Below, one piece after another: positions 25,596 through 33,686 of a stretch of DNA of 34,872 nucleotides. A model generated the notes under the pieces. That model saw only the letters and a list, made by a program, of their open reading frames with translations. It did no database searches and was not told the origin of the DNA. Numbering within the stretch: position 1 is the stretch's first letter; the number at the start of each line of letters is the position of its first letter. Origin of the DNA: CALCKU01 sp964534845 (GTDB lineage Bacteria > Pseudomonadota > Alphaproteobacteria > Caulobacterales > Maricaulaceae); the NCBI GenBank assembly GCA_964534845.1, contig CAZHPV010000024.1, positions 1-34,872 of the forward strand, read 5' to 3'. The position numbers were made by a program, and so were the translations under genes.

Positions 25596-25988
25596 TTAAG
25601 TTTTGTCTCTTAGCCCGGCTATATTTTTTTCCCAATCCCGTCCTTCAAAGGGGATGGTTTCGGAAATCGTCAGGCTTTTTGATGTCAGGCAGCGATAGTT
25701 TACGCTATAGCTATCCGGATGTGAACGGGGTTGATATAAGGGTTTAATCCCGCAGGTTTTGCAAAACATGTGACAGGCTTGGCCTGAACCAAAGCGATAT
25801 TCCGTCATGTTGTTTTTGCCGGAGATAAATTTCAAATCGGCGTGTTTTATAAATATATGCTCATAGCCGGTTAGGGCGCATATAGAGCAATTACACAATG
25901 TCATGGGCAGTTCGCGTGGGGCCTGAAATTCAAAGCTAACCGCGCCGCAATGACACGCGCCCTTATGAATGTGCAGGGCTTCAGCCAT
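25596..25988 (-). CDS. GFA-family zinc-binding protein
   Basis: A 130-residue GFA/CENP-V-type protein. The zinc-binding cysteines are all visible: CHCG (about 12-15), CNCSIC (about 32-37) and CKTCG (about 75-79). The family takes its name from a reported glutathione-dependent formaldehyde-activating enzyme, a function not general to members. A GGGAAAG ribosome site precedes the start. It lies 14 bases after the OYE-type gene and is probably co-transcribed with it. Two other glutathione-linked genes (ggt and a GST gene) are in the window, but no direct link is shown. Confidence 0.9.
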   Translation of the reverse strand: MAEALHIHKGACHCGAVSFEFQAPRELPMTLCNCSICALTGYEHIFIKHADLKFISGKNNMTEYRFGSGQACHMFCKTCGIKPLYQPRSHPDSYSVNYRCLTSKSLTISETIPFEGRDWEKNIAGLRDKT

Positions 25989-26002
25989 GGTTTGCTTTCC
26001 CG

Positions 26003-27283
26003 CTATGACTTAAAATCATAATCATGGGTGGTTTCTAACCATTTGCGATAGATTTTGGTTTGCCGAGAGGTTCGCATTTGTTGTTTTATCGTTGCCATGA
26101 GCGGGTTTTGTTTTAGTTTAATGTCTTTACCGTCGCCCAGTCGGTAGAGCTGTTCTTTGGTGAGGGCCATATTTGCCAGCCCGGCCAAAGCCTTATTCTT
26201 CCAGCTTGCAATGTTTAATTTAACATGCGTGTTCTGGTCATTTTTCCAGTCATTAGCGAGTTGCGGATTAAATCCAAAGGCGCGGGCAATACCGATAAGG
26301 TCCACACCGCCGCCGCTGAGCGCGTCTTGGGCGGTTTTCAGTTTTGTCACACCGCCCGTTACCATGATCGGCATTTGGGCGGCACTGGCTATATCGCGGG
26401 CAAAATCAATGAAATACATTTCACGATCAATCGTACTTTGAGCCCGTCCATCCGCAGACATACCCATCATGGCGGCGCTTTCATAGCTTCCGCCGGATAT
26501 TTCAATAAAGTCCACATCTTCACCGTTTAGCCAGCTAATAACGGTTTTGGCATCACTTATATCAAAGCCGCCGCGTTGGAAATCTGCGGAGTTCAGCTTG
26601 ATCGATACGCCAAATTCGGCCCCGACGCGCGCGCGTATGGCTCTAACGGTTTCAAGCAAAAACCGCGCCCTGTTCTCCAAGGGCCCGCCCCATTTATCCT
26701 CGCGTAAATTTGTCAATGGCGAAAGAAACTGCGCCATAAGATAGCCATGGGCAGCATGGAGTTCAACGCCGTCAAACCCCGCCCGTTCGGCCAGAGCGGC
26801 CGTATCGGTAAAGCGTTTAATCAATCCTAGAACCTCATCACCGCTAAGGGCCCTTGCTGGCGCAAACATTTTGTCAGCCGGGCCTTCAAGTGAAACTTTC
26901 GTGTCTGAGGCCGAAACGGGTTGTGTGCCTTGAGCGGCATAAACCTGCCGTCCTGGATGGCTGATTTGCATATAGACTTTACCGCCTCCGGATTTGGCAA
27001 TGTTTGCCCATTTTTTAAAGGTCGCTTCCACGTCTTTGTCCTTGAACATACCGTGTTCTAGGACAACTCCGCCCGGTCCTGTCATGGCCGTGGGATCGAT
27101 CATCACATTGCCCGTAATAATCAAACCTGCACCCCCTTTGGCCCATTTATCATATAGATTAAACAAGGCCTGTCCGGGTATCTGACCGGCCTCTGCCATA
27201 TTTTCTTCCATGGCGGCTTTGCAAATGCGATTAGGTATCGTTTGGCCATTGGGAAGTGTAAGGGAGTCAAATAAATGCGTCAT
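26003..27283 (-). CDS. NADH:flavin oxidoreductase (Old Yellow Enzyme family)
   Basis: A 426-residue FMN-dependent TIM-barrel enzyme of the OYE/2,4-dienoyl-CoA reductase N-domain group. Landmarks are the start TLPNGQTIPNRICKAAMEEN, the HPGRQV strand, the catalytic-region GFDGVELHAAHGYLMAQFLSP, the NLREDKWGG loop with the RARFLLE helix, and the late PIMVTGG phosphate-binding strand. The C-terminal FeS and FAD domains of true 2,4-dienoyl-CoA reductase are absent; about 50 extra residues follow the barrel instead. It probably reduces an activated C=C bond with NAD(P)H. An operator-like dyad (27299-27322) lies just upstream. Confidence 0.93.
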   Translation of the reverse strand: MTHLFDSLTLPNGQTIPNRICKAAMEENMAEAGQIPGQALFNLYDKWAKGGAGLIITGNVMIDPTAMTGPGGVVLEHGMFKDKDVEATFKKWANIAKSGGGKVYMQISHPGRQVYAAQGTQPVSASDTKVSLEGPADKMFAPARALSGDEVLGLIKRFTDTAALAERAGFDGVELHAAHGYLMAQFLSPLTNLREDKWGGPLENRARFLLETVRAIRARVGAEFGVSIKLNSADFQRGGFDISDAKTVISWLNGEDVDFIEISGGSYESAAMMGMSADGRAQSTIDREMYFIDFARDIASAAQMPIMVTGGVTKLKTAQDALSGGGVDLIGIARAFGFNPQLANDWKNDQNTHVKLNIASWKNKALAGLANMALTKEQLYRLGDGKDIKLKQNPLMATIKQQMRTSRQTKIYRKWLETTHDYDFKS

Positions 27284-27298
27284 AATTCCATCTAATCC

Positions 27299-27322
27299 TA
27301 TATTGCTGTTTGTCGCAATATA
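27299..27322. promoter_or_regulatory. Operator-like dyad TATATTGC-N8-GCAATATA
   Basis: A perfect 8-bp inverted repeat 16-39 bases upstream of the OYE-type gene start. Its core TGC-N2-TTTGT-N-GCA matches the dyad at 24318-24335. It could be a LysR- or TetR-type operator. Confidence 0.5.
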
Positions 27323-27345
27323 TAAGTCCTCATTATGATTGGCTT

Positions 27346-27963
27346 TTAACGCGGCAAATTTACCCGTCGCATAGTCAGATTTATCCGCCCGCCTTTAGGG
27401 ACAAGGGCACTTTGGCCGTAAAAAACCTTGCTGACACCGTGATGACATAGTCGGGCGTCTCCCGCCAAAACCACCACATCACCTGAAAACAGTTTCAACC
27501 CCTGTGTGGCCCCGCCGCGTTTTGGTCCGCCAATGCGAAACAAAGCAGGGTCGCCAAGGGAGACTGAAACAACAGGGGCGCGCAGATCATTTTCGTCATT
27601 GTCGACATGTAATCCCATTTTTGCATCTTTTCGGTACCAGTTAATCAATGTCGCTTCGGGCAGGGCAGGGAAGTCTGTGACATCATGCCATAAGCGGGCT
27701 AAAAGCGGAGGAAGGTCTGGCCAAGGCTTGCCCGTTTTAGGATGGGCGGGTTCGTAACGATATCCTCCGTCCTTATCTGTGACCCACCCCAAGGGCCCGA
27801 AATTACTCATCACCACAGATAAAGGCGTGCCCGTTTTCGGCATGGTAGGTTGATAAAAAGGGGCTTGCTTTACGGCTTTTGCGACGGTTTCGATCAGGGC
27901 GTTTTGCTCATCTGCGGAAAAATAGAACGGGTAATGGGCAAAACCTTGTGGGAAATTATCCAT
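27346..27963 (-). CDS. alkB: AlkB-type 2-oxoglutarate/Fe(II) dioxygenase
   Basis: A 205-residue AlkB-family dioxygenase, which removes alkyl lesions from DNA or RNA bases by oxidative demethylation. The iron ligands are visible as His119-x-Asp121 (GLHVDND) and His175 (CHHGV). The 2-oxoglutarate-binding arginines are Arg193 and Arg199 (GRINLTMR), with the same spacing as in E. coli AlkB. Further family blocks are the INWYRKDAKMG segment and SVSLGDPALFRIGG. Length matches E. coli AlkB. It lies 23 bases after the GST gene on the same strand. No Ada or LexA-type site was recognised upstream. Confidence 0.94.
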   Translation of the reverse strand: MDNFPQGFAHYPFYFSADEQNALIETVAKAVKQAPFYQPTMPKTGTPLSVVMSNFGPLGWVTDKDGGYRYEPAHPKTGKPWPDLPPLLARLWHDVTDFPALPEATLINWYRKDAKMGLHVDNDENDLRAPVVSVSLGDPALFRIGGPKRGGATQGLKLFSGDVVVLAGDARLCHHGVSKVFYGQSALVPKGGRINLTMRRVNLPR

Positions 27964-27986
27964 GATGGAAATCTTGTTTCATTATC

Positions 27987-28637
27987 TTAACTATTATTAT
28001 TGGGTTCTACCTGTCGACTATCCGCCTCAATCATGGCGCGTACAGCCGGGCGGGCTTGCGCGCGCGTCAAATAGGCCTGTAAATGCGGATAGTTAAGCGG
28101 CGCAATACCGGCGCGTTCGCTTAAAAACAAGGCCCATGTCAAATAGGCATCGGCAGCACTAAAGGCCTCGCCAAGAAGATAGTCTTGCCCGGTTAAATGC
28201 CTCTCCAGCACCTCGAAACGGGCCGGTGCCAGAGCTCTGATACGGTCTTTTACCGCTTCCGTGGCCTCATCATAAAAGACGATACGAAAAATCTGTTTAT
28301 GTAACTCTGTGGCGCAAAAGCCGATCCAGCGCAGCATTTGGAAATAAGCGTCTGTTTCTGGCTCACGCCTGAAAACCGGGTCTTGGGACCGAGATTGTAT
28401 CCAGATAAGTATAGCCGAGGTTTCTGTTAGGATACCGCCTTGTGGGAAGATGAGTGTCGAGACTTGGCCAAGGGGATTTACATCCAGAAAGGACGTATCA
28501 TGTTCGGTCCGGTGTGTGTCCAGATCTACATGGATAACCTCCAAATCAAGGCCTGCTTCTTGTGCGGCAATACGGGCCGCTAACGAGCAGGCAAAGGGTG
28601 CGTGATAAAGTATAGGATGCTCGGACATCTCGGACAT
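27987..28637 (-). CDS. Glutathione S-transferase family protein
   Basis: A 216-residue GST. The thioredoxin-like N domain (about 8-85) has the YHAPFACSLAARIAAQEAGL helix with a possible catalytic Ser/Cys near residues 17-18, the VNPLGQVSTLIFPQG cis-Pro region and the LTETSAILIWI helix with the Glu-Thr/Ser glutathione contact. The all-alpha C domain carries LLGEAFSAADAYLTWAL, a conserved GST motif. Start at 28637 or at ATG 28628; no ribosome site decides between them. It heads the minus-strand set that continues with alkB, and is divergent from dnaK. Confidence 0.92.
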   Translation of the reverse strand: MSEMSEHPILYHAPFACSLAARIAAQEAGLDLEVIHVDLDTHRTEHDTSFLDVNPLGQVSTLIFPQGGILTETSAILIWIQSRSQDPVFRREPETDAYFQMLRWIGFCATELHKQIFRIVFYDEATEAVKDRIRALAPARFEVLERHLTGQDYLLGEAFSAADAYLTWALFLSERAGIAPLNYPHLQAYLTRAQARPAVRAMIEADSRQVEPNNNS

Positions 28638-28690
28638 GACTTACTTTATAAAGGTTGGGGCGCAAGTAAATAACTATAATCTAAAATAGC

Positions 28691-28718
28691 CTTGAGGGGA
28701 CGAAAAAAGGCCCATTAT
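28691..28718 (+). promoter_or_regulatory. Sigma-32-like promoter upstream of dnaK (distal)
   Basis: CTTGAG (28691-28696), N14, then CCCATTAT (28711-28718): a good match to the heat-shock consensus CTTGAA-N13-17-CCCCATNT. Transcription would give a leader of about 145 bases. Confidence 0.55.
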
Positions 28719-28749
28719 AAAATAAATTTAGCAAAAATGCATAACGACC

Positions 28750-28778
28750 CTTGCGCCTTTGATATCTATACCCATATC
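28750..28778 (+). promoter_or_regulatory. Second sigma-32-like promoter upstream of dnaK (proximal)
   Basis: CTTGCG (28750-28755), N15, then CCCATATC (28771-28778). The -10-like element is also the left arm of a long inverted repeat, so the two readings compete. Confidence 0.35.
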
Positions 28779-28838
28779 GCTATCAAGAAGGATAGTTAAA
28801 ACAATCGACGACTATCCGACATGTTTAATAGATATGGG
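28771..28838 (+). promoter_or_regulatory. Nested inverted repeats in the dnaK leader
   Basis: Outer arms CCCATATC (28771-28778) and GATATGGG (28831-28838) enclose inner arms GGATAGT (28790-28796) and ACTATCC (28811-28817), all perfect. ATATCTAT (28762-28769) can pair alternatively with ATAGATAT (28828-28835). A transcript from the distal promoter could fold into a two-tier hairpin ending about 20 bases before the AGGAGCAGG ribosome site. Confidence 0.5.
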
Positions 28839-28869
28839 CGTTTGGGGCCCTTTTATTTAGGAGCAGGCA

Positions 28870-30777
28870 ATGTCAAAAGTTATTGGAATTGACTTGGGAA
28901 CCACCAATTCATGTGTGGCTGTTATGGACGGGGATAAAGCCCGTGTTATTGAAAATTCAGAAGGTGCACGAACCACACCTTCAGTCGTGGCGTTTACCGA
29001 GGACGGAGAACGCCTGATTGGGCAAACGGCTCGTCGTCAGGCGGTGACAAACCCCGAACATACGTATTACGCTATTAAGCGCCTGATTGGACGCGGTATG
29101 TCTGACCCGGCGGTTAAAAAAGATATCAAACATGTGCCTTATAAAATCGTGAAAGGCAAAGGCGGCGATGCTTATGTAAAGTCGCGCGAAAAGGATTTCA
29201 GCCCGTCGGAAATTTCGGCCATGATCCTCACCAAGATGAAAGAAACGGCGGAAGACTTTCTAGGTTCTGAAGTTTCGCAAGCTGTGATTACCGTGCCAGC
29301 CTATTTTAATGACGCCCAAAGACAGGCGACAAAAGATGCCGGTAAAATTGCCGGTCTTGAGGTTTTACGGATTATCAATGAGCCTACTGCCGCGGCTTTG
29401 GCTTACGGCATGGACAAGCAAGACGGTAAGACAATTGCCGTTTATGATTTGGGCGGGGGTACATTCGATGTCTCTGTTCTAGAAATTGGCGACGGTGTTT
29501 TTGAGGTTAAAGCTACAAATGGCGATACCTTCCTCGGCGGTGAAGACTTTGATATTCGCATTGTGGAATATTTTAATGACCAGTTCAAAAAAGATACAGG
29601 TATTGATCTTAAGGCTGATAAGCTCGCCTTGCAGCGTCTGCGCGAGGAAGCTGAAAAGGCCAAGAAGGAGCTTTCAACGGCTTCGAGCTATGAAGTCAAT
29701 CTTCCTTTTATTACGGCTGATGCCTCGGGCCCGAAGCATTTAAATATGAAGCTAACGCGCGCCAAGCTCGAAACACTTGTGGCAGACCTTATAAAACGCA
29801 CGATTGCCCCCTGTAAAAAGGCTTTGGCCGATGCGGGTCTTAAAGCTGGAGACATTGACGATGTTGTCCTTGTCGGGGGTATGACACGTATGCCGGCTGT
29901 GCAAAAGGCCGTGACCGATTTCTTTGGCAAAGAGCCGCATAAAGGGGTTAACCCTGATGAAGTCGTCGCTATGGGCGCCGCTATTCAGGCGGGTGTATTG
30001 CAAGGTGATGTTAAAGACGTTTTGTTGCTTGATGTGACGCCTTTGTCTTTGGGTATTGAAACCGAAGGCGGAATCTTTACGCGTATGATTGACCGGAATA
30101 CGACAATCCCGACCAAGAAAAGCCAGATTTATTCAACGGCGGCTGATAATCAGTCGGCGGTTACTATTCGGGTCTCTCAAGGTGAGCGCGAAATGGCCGC
30201 AGATAATAAACTGCTGGGACAATTTGATCTGGTCGGTATCCCGCCCGCCCCGCGCGGCATGCCACAAATTGAAGTGACCTTTGATATTGATGCCAATGGT
30301 ATTGTGAATGTTTCGGCTAAGGATAATGCGACAGGTAAAGAACAGCAAATTCGTATTCAGGCCTCTGGTGGCTTAAGCGATGCTGATATTGATGCCATGG
30401 TTAAGGACGCCGAAGCGAATGCAGATGAAGATAAGGCGCGTCGTGAATTGGTGGAAGCCAAAAATCAGGCAGAAGCCCTCACGCATAAGGCCGAGTCTGA
30501 TCTAAAGGAACATGGCGATAATATTTCTGACGAGCAAAAAGAAGATATTGAAAATGCCATTAAGGAAGTGCGTGAAACAGCTGAAAGTGATGACGCGGAC
30601 GCTATTAATGACAAAATACAAATTCTGACGGCTGCGGTTATGAAAATGGGTGAAGCCATTTACGCCAATGCTGCGGCTGATGAGGATACAGGCCCAACAA
30701 GTGCCGCAGCTGATGCTGAGGACGACGATATTGTCGATGCTGAATTTGAAGATGTTGAGGACGCTGAAGAGTCTTAA
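28870..30777 (+). CDS. dnaK: Molecular chaperone DnaK (Hsp70)
   Basis: DnaK (635 residues), the ATP-driven chaperone that with DnaJ and GrpE folds proteins and controls sigma-32. The ATPase domain has the phosphate-1 motif GIDLGTTNSCVAVM at the N terminus, INEPTAAALAYG, the phosphate-2 motif VYDLGGGTFDVSVLE and the VLVGGMTRMPAVQ adenosine loop. The DVTPLSLGIET linker leads to the substrate domain (NTTIPTKKSQIYSTA) and a helical lid. The acidic tail DDDIVDAEFEDVEDAEES is the usual ending. AGGAGCAGG precedes the ATG. Two heat-shock-type promoters and a structured leader lie upstream, and a terminator follows, so dnaK may be made without dnaJ. Confidence 0.99.
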   Translation: MSKVIGIDLGTTNSCVAVMDGDKARVIENSEGARTTPSVVAFTEDGERLIGQTARRQAVTNPEHTYYAIKRLIGRGMSDPAVKKDIKHVPYKIVKGKGGDAYVKSREKDFSPSEISAMILTKMKETAEDFLGSEVSQAVITVPAYFNDAQRQATKDAGKIAGLEVLRIINEPTAAALAYGMDKQDGKTIAVYDLGGGTFDVSVLEIGDGVFEVKATNGDTFLGGEDFDIRIVEYFNDQFKKDTGIDLKADKLALQRLREEAEKAKKELSTASSYEVNLPFITADASGPKHLNMKLTRAKLETLVADLIKRTIAPCKKALADAGLKAGDIDDVVLVGGMTRMPAVQKAVTDFFGKEPHKGVNPDEVVAMGAAIQAGVLQGDVKDVLLLDVTPLSLGIETEGGIFTRMIDRNTTIPTKKSQIYSTAADNQSAVTIRVSQGEREMAADNKLLGQFDLVGIPPAPRGMPQIEVTFDIDANGIVNVSAKDNATGKEQQIRIQASGGLSDADIDAMVKDAEANADEDKARRELVEAKNQAEALTHKAESDLKEHGDNISDEQKEDIENAIKEVRETAESDDADAINDKIQILTAAVMKMGEAIYANAAADEDTGPTSAAADAEDDDIVDAEFEDVEDAEES

Positions 30778-30826
30778 TTGCGCGCCATAATGTGATGGTC
30801 CTTCGACCTGTGCGCTTTATTTTCCT

Positions 30827-30869
30827 AAACCGGACGCCTGATAGTGTAAGACCTTCGCGTCCGGTTTTT
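30827..30869 (+). terminator. Rho-independent terminator after dnaK
   Basis: An 11-bp perfect stem (AAACCGGACGC / GCGTCCGGTTT) with a 19-base loop, the right arm running into five T residues. It lies about 50 bases after the dnaK stop and 11 bases before the glycosyltransferase start. Confidence 0.85.
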
Positions 30870-30880
30870 GCTTATAGCCC

Positions 30881-32062
30881 ATGCGATCCGCCAATATGAT
30901 AATTCTTTCGACACAAAATTTTCCGCCAAGTTCAGGGGGCATTCAAACCTTAATGCACGGCTTTGCCAAACATGCCCAGAGCGTATTGGATAGCCCTTTT
31001 AATGTTTTTGCCGATAGCTGTACGGGTGCGCAGGATTTTGACCGCGTTGAAAAGCGGGACTATCTGATAGAGCGTTTTGGCGGCATCAAGCCTCTGCGCC
31101 GACGTGCAAAGGCGCGAAGAATCACGCAGGCTGTGAAAGCCGGTGACGTCAAAGCCGTCTTTGCAGATAGCTGGAAAAGTGTTGAGTTTTTAACGCCGGA
31201 CTTAAATGTGCCTGTGATCTGTTTTGCCCATGGCAATGAGTTCCCGCAAGACGGCTATGAGCGGGCACAAGCCGGTATATCGCTTAAGAGGTTTGGGTCG
31301 CTAAAGCGAAAAAAGGACCGTATAAGCAAAGCCTTTAAAAGTGTTAGCCGGGTTATACCGGTCTCCACCGCAACGCGCGAGCGTGTGCAAACCTATTTTC
31401 CTCGGGAAAAGGCGGTGCACCTCATCCATCCGCCTATCGAGGCTTTGCCGGATATTGGTAAGGCTGAGCGCGAGGCAGCGGACGGGTTTTGGCCTGCCTC
31501 AGGGACGCGTTTATTGTGCCTTTCGCGCCTGATTGCGTGGAAGGGTGTGGATATGAGTCTAAAGACAATGGCATATCTGCGCGATCAAAATATAGAGGCG
31601 CAATTAGTTATCGCTGGCGACGGCCCGCAATCCGGTGACTTAAAAAGACTGGCCGAGCAGCTGGGCATATCACGCAATGTGGCCTTTATAGGTCGTATAG
31701 AGGGGGCCAAAAAGTTTGCCCTGATGCAAAGCGCGGATATTTTTATGCAGCCGGGCCGCAAGATCGGGGATCAAAGCGAAGGTTTTGGAATTACGTATCT
31801 GGAGGCTGGACTGGCGGGACTAGCCGCTATTAGTGGCAAGGCGGGCGGAGCGATGGATGCCGTTCAGCACGGCGTTACAGGATTATGTGTCGACGGAACG
31901 GATTTGACATCTATTCAAGAGGCGACAATATCCCTTATTATGGATAGAGATTTACGCAGACGTTTATCAAAGGCGGCTAAACAAAGGGCAGAGCAATCAC
32001 TGTGGTCTCGAAAAATTTTTGAGATTACCCGTTTGATTGATGAGGGTGGAGTACATGGCTAA
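30881..32062 (+). CDS. Glycosyltransferase family 4 protein
   Basis: A 393-residue GT-B retaining glycosyltransferase. The N domain begins IILSTQNFPPSSGGIQTLMHG, with the Gly-Gly acceptor loop, and has ICFAHGNEFP and the interdomain SRVIPVSTATRERV. The nucleotide-sugar domain has LLCLSRLIAWKGVDMSLK (about 211-228), VIAGDGPQSGDLKRLAEQLG, VAFIGRI and the catalytic EGFGITYLEAGLAG (E-x7-E pattern). ATG 30881 or ATG 30896 is possible; neither has a ribosome site. It probably transfers a sugar to an envelope lipid or polysaccharide. It sits between dnaK and dnaJ, after the dnaK terminator, and overlaps dnaJ by eight bases. No other polysaccharide genes are nearby. Confidence 0.92.
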   Translation: MRSANMIILSTQNFPPSSGGIQTLMHGFAKHAQSVLDSPFNVFADSCTGAQDFDRVEKRDYLIERFGGIKPLRRRAKARRITQAVKAGDVKAVFADSWKSVEFLTPDLNVPVICFAHGNEFPQDGYERAQAGISLKRFGSLKRKKDRISKAFKSVSRVIPVSTATRERVQTYFPREKAVHLIHPPIEALPDIGKAEREAADGFWPASGTRLLCLSRLIAWKGVDMSLKTMAYLRDQNIEAQLVIAGDGPQSGDLKRLAEQLGISRNVAFIGRIEGAKKFALMQSADIFMQPGRKIGDQSEGFGITYLEAGLAGLAAISGKAGGAMDAVQHGVTGLCVDGTDLTSIQEATISLIMDRDLRRRLSKAAKQRAEQSLWSRKIFEITRLIDEGGVHG

Positions 32063-33209
32063 GCGTGATTATTACGAAGTTTTAGGCGTTGATAAATCCG
32101 CCGATGAAAAGACGATGAAATCGGCTTTCCGCAAAAAAGCTATGGGGTGCCATCCTGACAGGCACCCGGATGATCCGGAAGCGGAAGCCCGGTTTAAGGA
32201 ATTAAACGAAGCCTATGGTATTTTGTCTGATGCCCAAAAACGCGCGGCTTATGACCGTATGGGTCACCGTGCTTTTGAACAAGGCGGTGGTTTTGGCGGC
32301 GGCGGAGGGTTTCAGGACTTCGGCGATATCTTTAGCCAGATATTTGGCAGCGGGGCTGCGGGTGGTGGATTTGCCGATATGTTTGGCGGCGGCGGACGGG
32401 GACAACCCGCCCAGCGCGGCTCGGATTTGCGCTATGAAATGGAAATCTCTTTAGAAGAGGCTTATGCAGGCAAAGAGATTGATATTCAGGTGCCGATTGC
32501 CGAGGATTGCGAGCGCTGTGACGGCATAGGCGCAGAACCGGGAGCGAAAGTTGAGCGGTGCAGGACTTGCGGCGGGGCGGGGCGTGTGCGCACGCAACAG
32601 GGCTTTTTTACAATGGAACGTGCTTGCTCCACCTGCGGCGGACAAGGTGAGTATGTCACCAATCCGTGCCGCGACTGTGACGGGGCAGGCCAAGCCCGGG
32701 AGCAAACCGAGATTGAGGTCACCATTCCCTCCGGTGTAGAGGACGGCACACGTATTCGTTTATCCGGGCAAGGCGATGCAGCCCCGAAACGCGGTGGTTC
32801 GGGACAGCGTGGTGATCTTTATATATTTGTGTCCGTAAAGCCCCATGATCTGTTTGAGCGCGAAGGGGCGAACCTGTTTTGCCGCGCGCCCGTACCCATG
32901 ACGGTAGCGGCTCTTGGAGGAGACGTCGAAATACCGACCATAGACGGCGGGCGCTCCAAGATAAAAATTCCCGAAGGCGCACAAACGGGTAAGCGTATGC
33001 GGCTGCGCGGTAAAGGCATGAGCGTGTTGCGCGGTAATCAACGCGGCGATATGTATGTCGAATTATCTGTTGAAACCCCGTCTAAGCTCACAAAGCGCCA
33101 ACGGGAATTATTACAAGAGTTTTCTGAGGAAAGTGGTTTGGAAACAAGTCCGGAAAGTGCCGGGTTTTTTGATAAAGCCAAAAGTTTTTGGGACAATCTG
33201 ACGGATTAG
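32055..33209 (+). CDS. dnaJ: Co-chaperone DnaJ (Hsp40)
   Basis: DnaJ (384 residues), which delivers substrates to DnaK and stimulates its ATPase. The J domain opens AKRDYYEVLGVDKSA and has the His-Pro-Asp triad in CHPDRHPDDP. A Gly/Phe-rich region follows (about 75-125). The zinc-binding region has four CxxCxGxG-type repeats (CERCDGIG, CRTCGGAG, CSTCGGQG, CRDCDGAG), and then come the two C-terminal substrate domains. ATG 32055 is chosen because GGTGGAG lies just upstream; an earlier in-frame ATG at 32037 lies within the glycosyltransferase gene. The 8-base overlap implies translation coupled to the glycosyltransferase. Confidence 0.98.
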   Translation: MAKRDYYEVLGVDKSADEKTMKSAFRKKAMGCHPDRHPDDPEAEARFKELNEAYGILSDAQKRAAYDRMGHRAFEQGGGFGGGGGFQDFGDIFSQIFGSGAAGGGFADMFGGGGRGQPAQRGSDLRYEMEISLEEAYAGKEIDIQVPIAEDCERCDGIGAEPGAKVERCRTCGGAGRVRTQQGFFTMERACSTCGGQGEYVTNPCRDCDGAGQAREQTEIEVTIPSGVEDGTRIRLSGQGDAAPKRGGSGQRGDLYIFVSVKPHDLFEREGANLFCRAPVPMTVAALGGDVEIPTIDGGRSKIKIPEGAQTGKRMRLRGKGMSVLRGNQRGDMYVELSVETPSKLTKRQRELLQEFSEESGLETSPESAGFFDKAKSFWDNLTD

Positions 33210-33225
33210 CAAAGCGCCTTTTGAT

Positions 33226-33654
33226 ATGTTGAGCCGTCGTCCCCAATTTGTCGGACTTTTATCCTGTCTGGCAGCACTTTACGGTGCTGTCTTGGCCTAT
33301 CGTTTGTTCCATTCTCAGGCAGACGTTATTTCAGATATACTCAAATTTTCAGTCTTAGTATTTTGTACCACGGCGCTGCTGTCTTACTTCTGGTGGACAC
33401 TCATTATGGGCGCAAATAGGGTAGTGCGCTTATCCAATATATCTAAAGGCGCCCTTGCGGGCCTGCTCAGTGCCGTTTCGATAATCCCCGTCCCATCATT
33501 TTTAGGCGGATTGAAACATAGTTTCACGCTTCATGCTGACATGGTTTTAGCGGTGCAGGCAGGGATAGAGAATGTGGTTTTCACCTTTTCACTGGCTGAA
33601 TTTTTAGCCCTGCCGATGAGCGCGGTCCTCGGGGCCTTTGTCGCATATCGGTAG
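33226..33654 (+). CDS. Small four-helix membrane protein of unknown function
   Basis: A 142-residue protein I do not recognise. Four hydrophobic segments are visible (about 8-27, 37-61, 74-96 and 115-141), with a basic start (MLSRRPQ), so it should be an integral inner-membrane protein with short loops. There is no Shine-Dalgarno. It begins 16 bases after the dnaJ stop, so it may be read on the glycosyltransferase-dnaJ transcript. The segment around IIPVPSFLGGLKHSF between helices three and four may be a re-entrant or periplasmic loop. No enzymatic motif is visible. Confidence 0.72.
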   Translation: MLSRRPQFVGLLSCLAALYGAVLAYRLFHSQADVISDILKFSVLVFCTTALLSYFWWTLIMGANRVVRLSNISKGALAGLLSAVSIIPVPSFLGGLKHSFTLHADMVLAVQAGIENVVFTFSLAEFLALPMSAVLGAFVAYR

Positions 33655-33686
33655 GCGAGGCAGGCTCTCCGGTATTGGTTGCTAGC

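Noticed and set aside
19673..28869. A CIRCE operator (TTAGCACTC-N9-GAGTGCTAA) near hrcA or dnaK.
   Set aside because: I looked in both upstream regions and found none. HrcA targets such as groESL probably lie outside the window.
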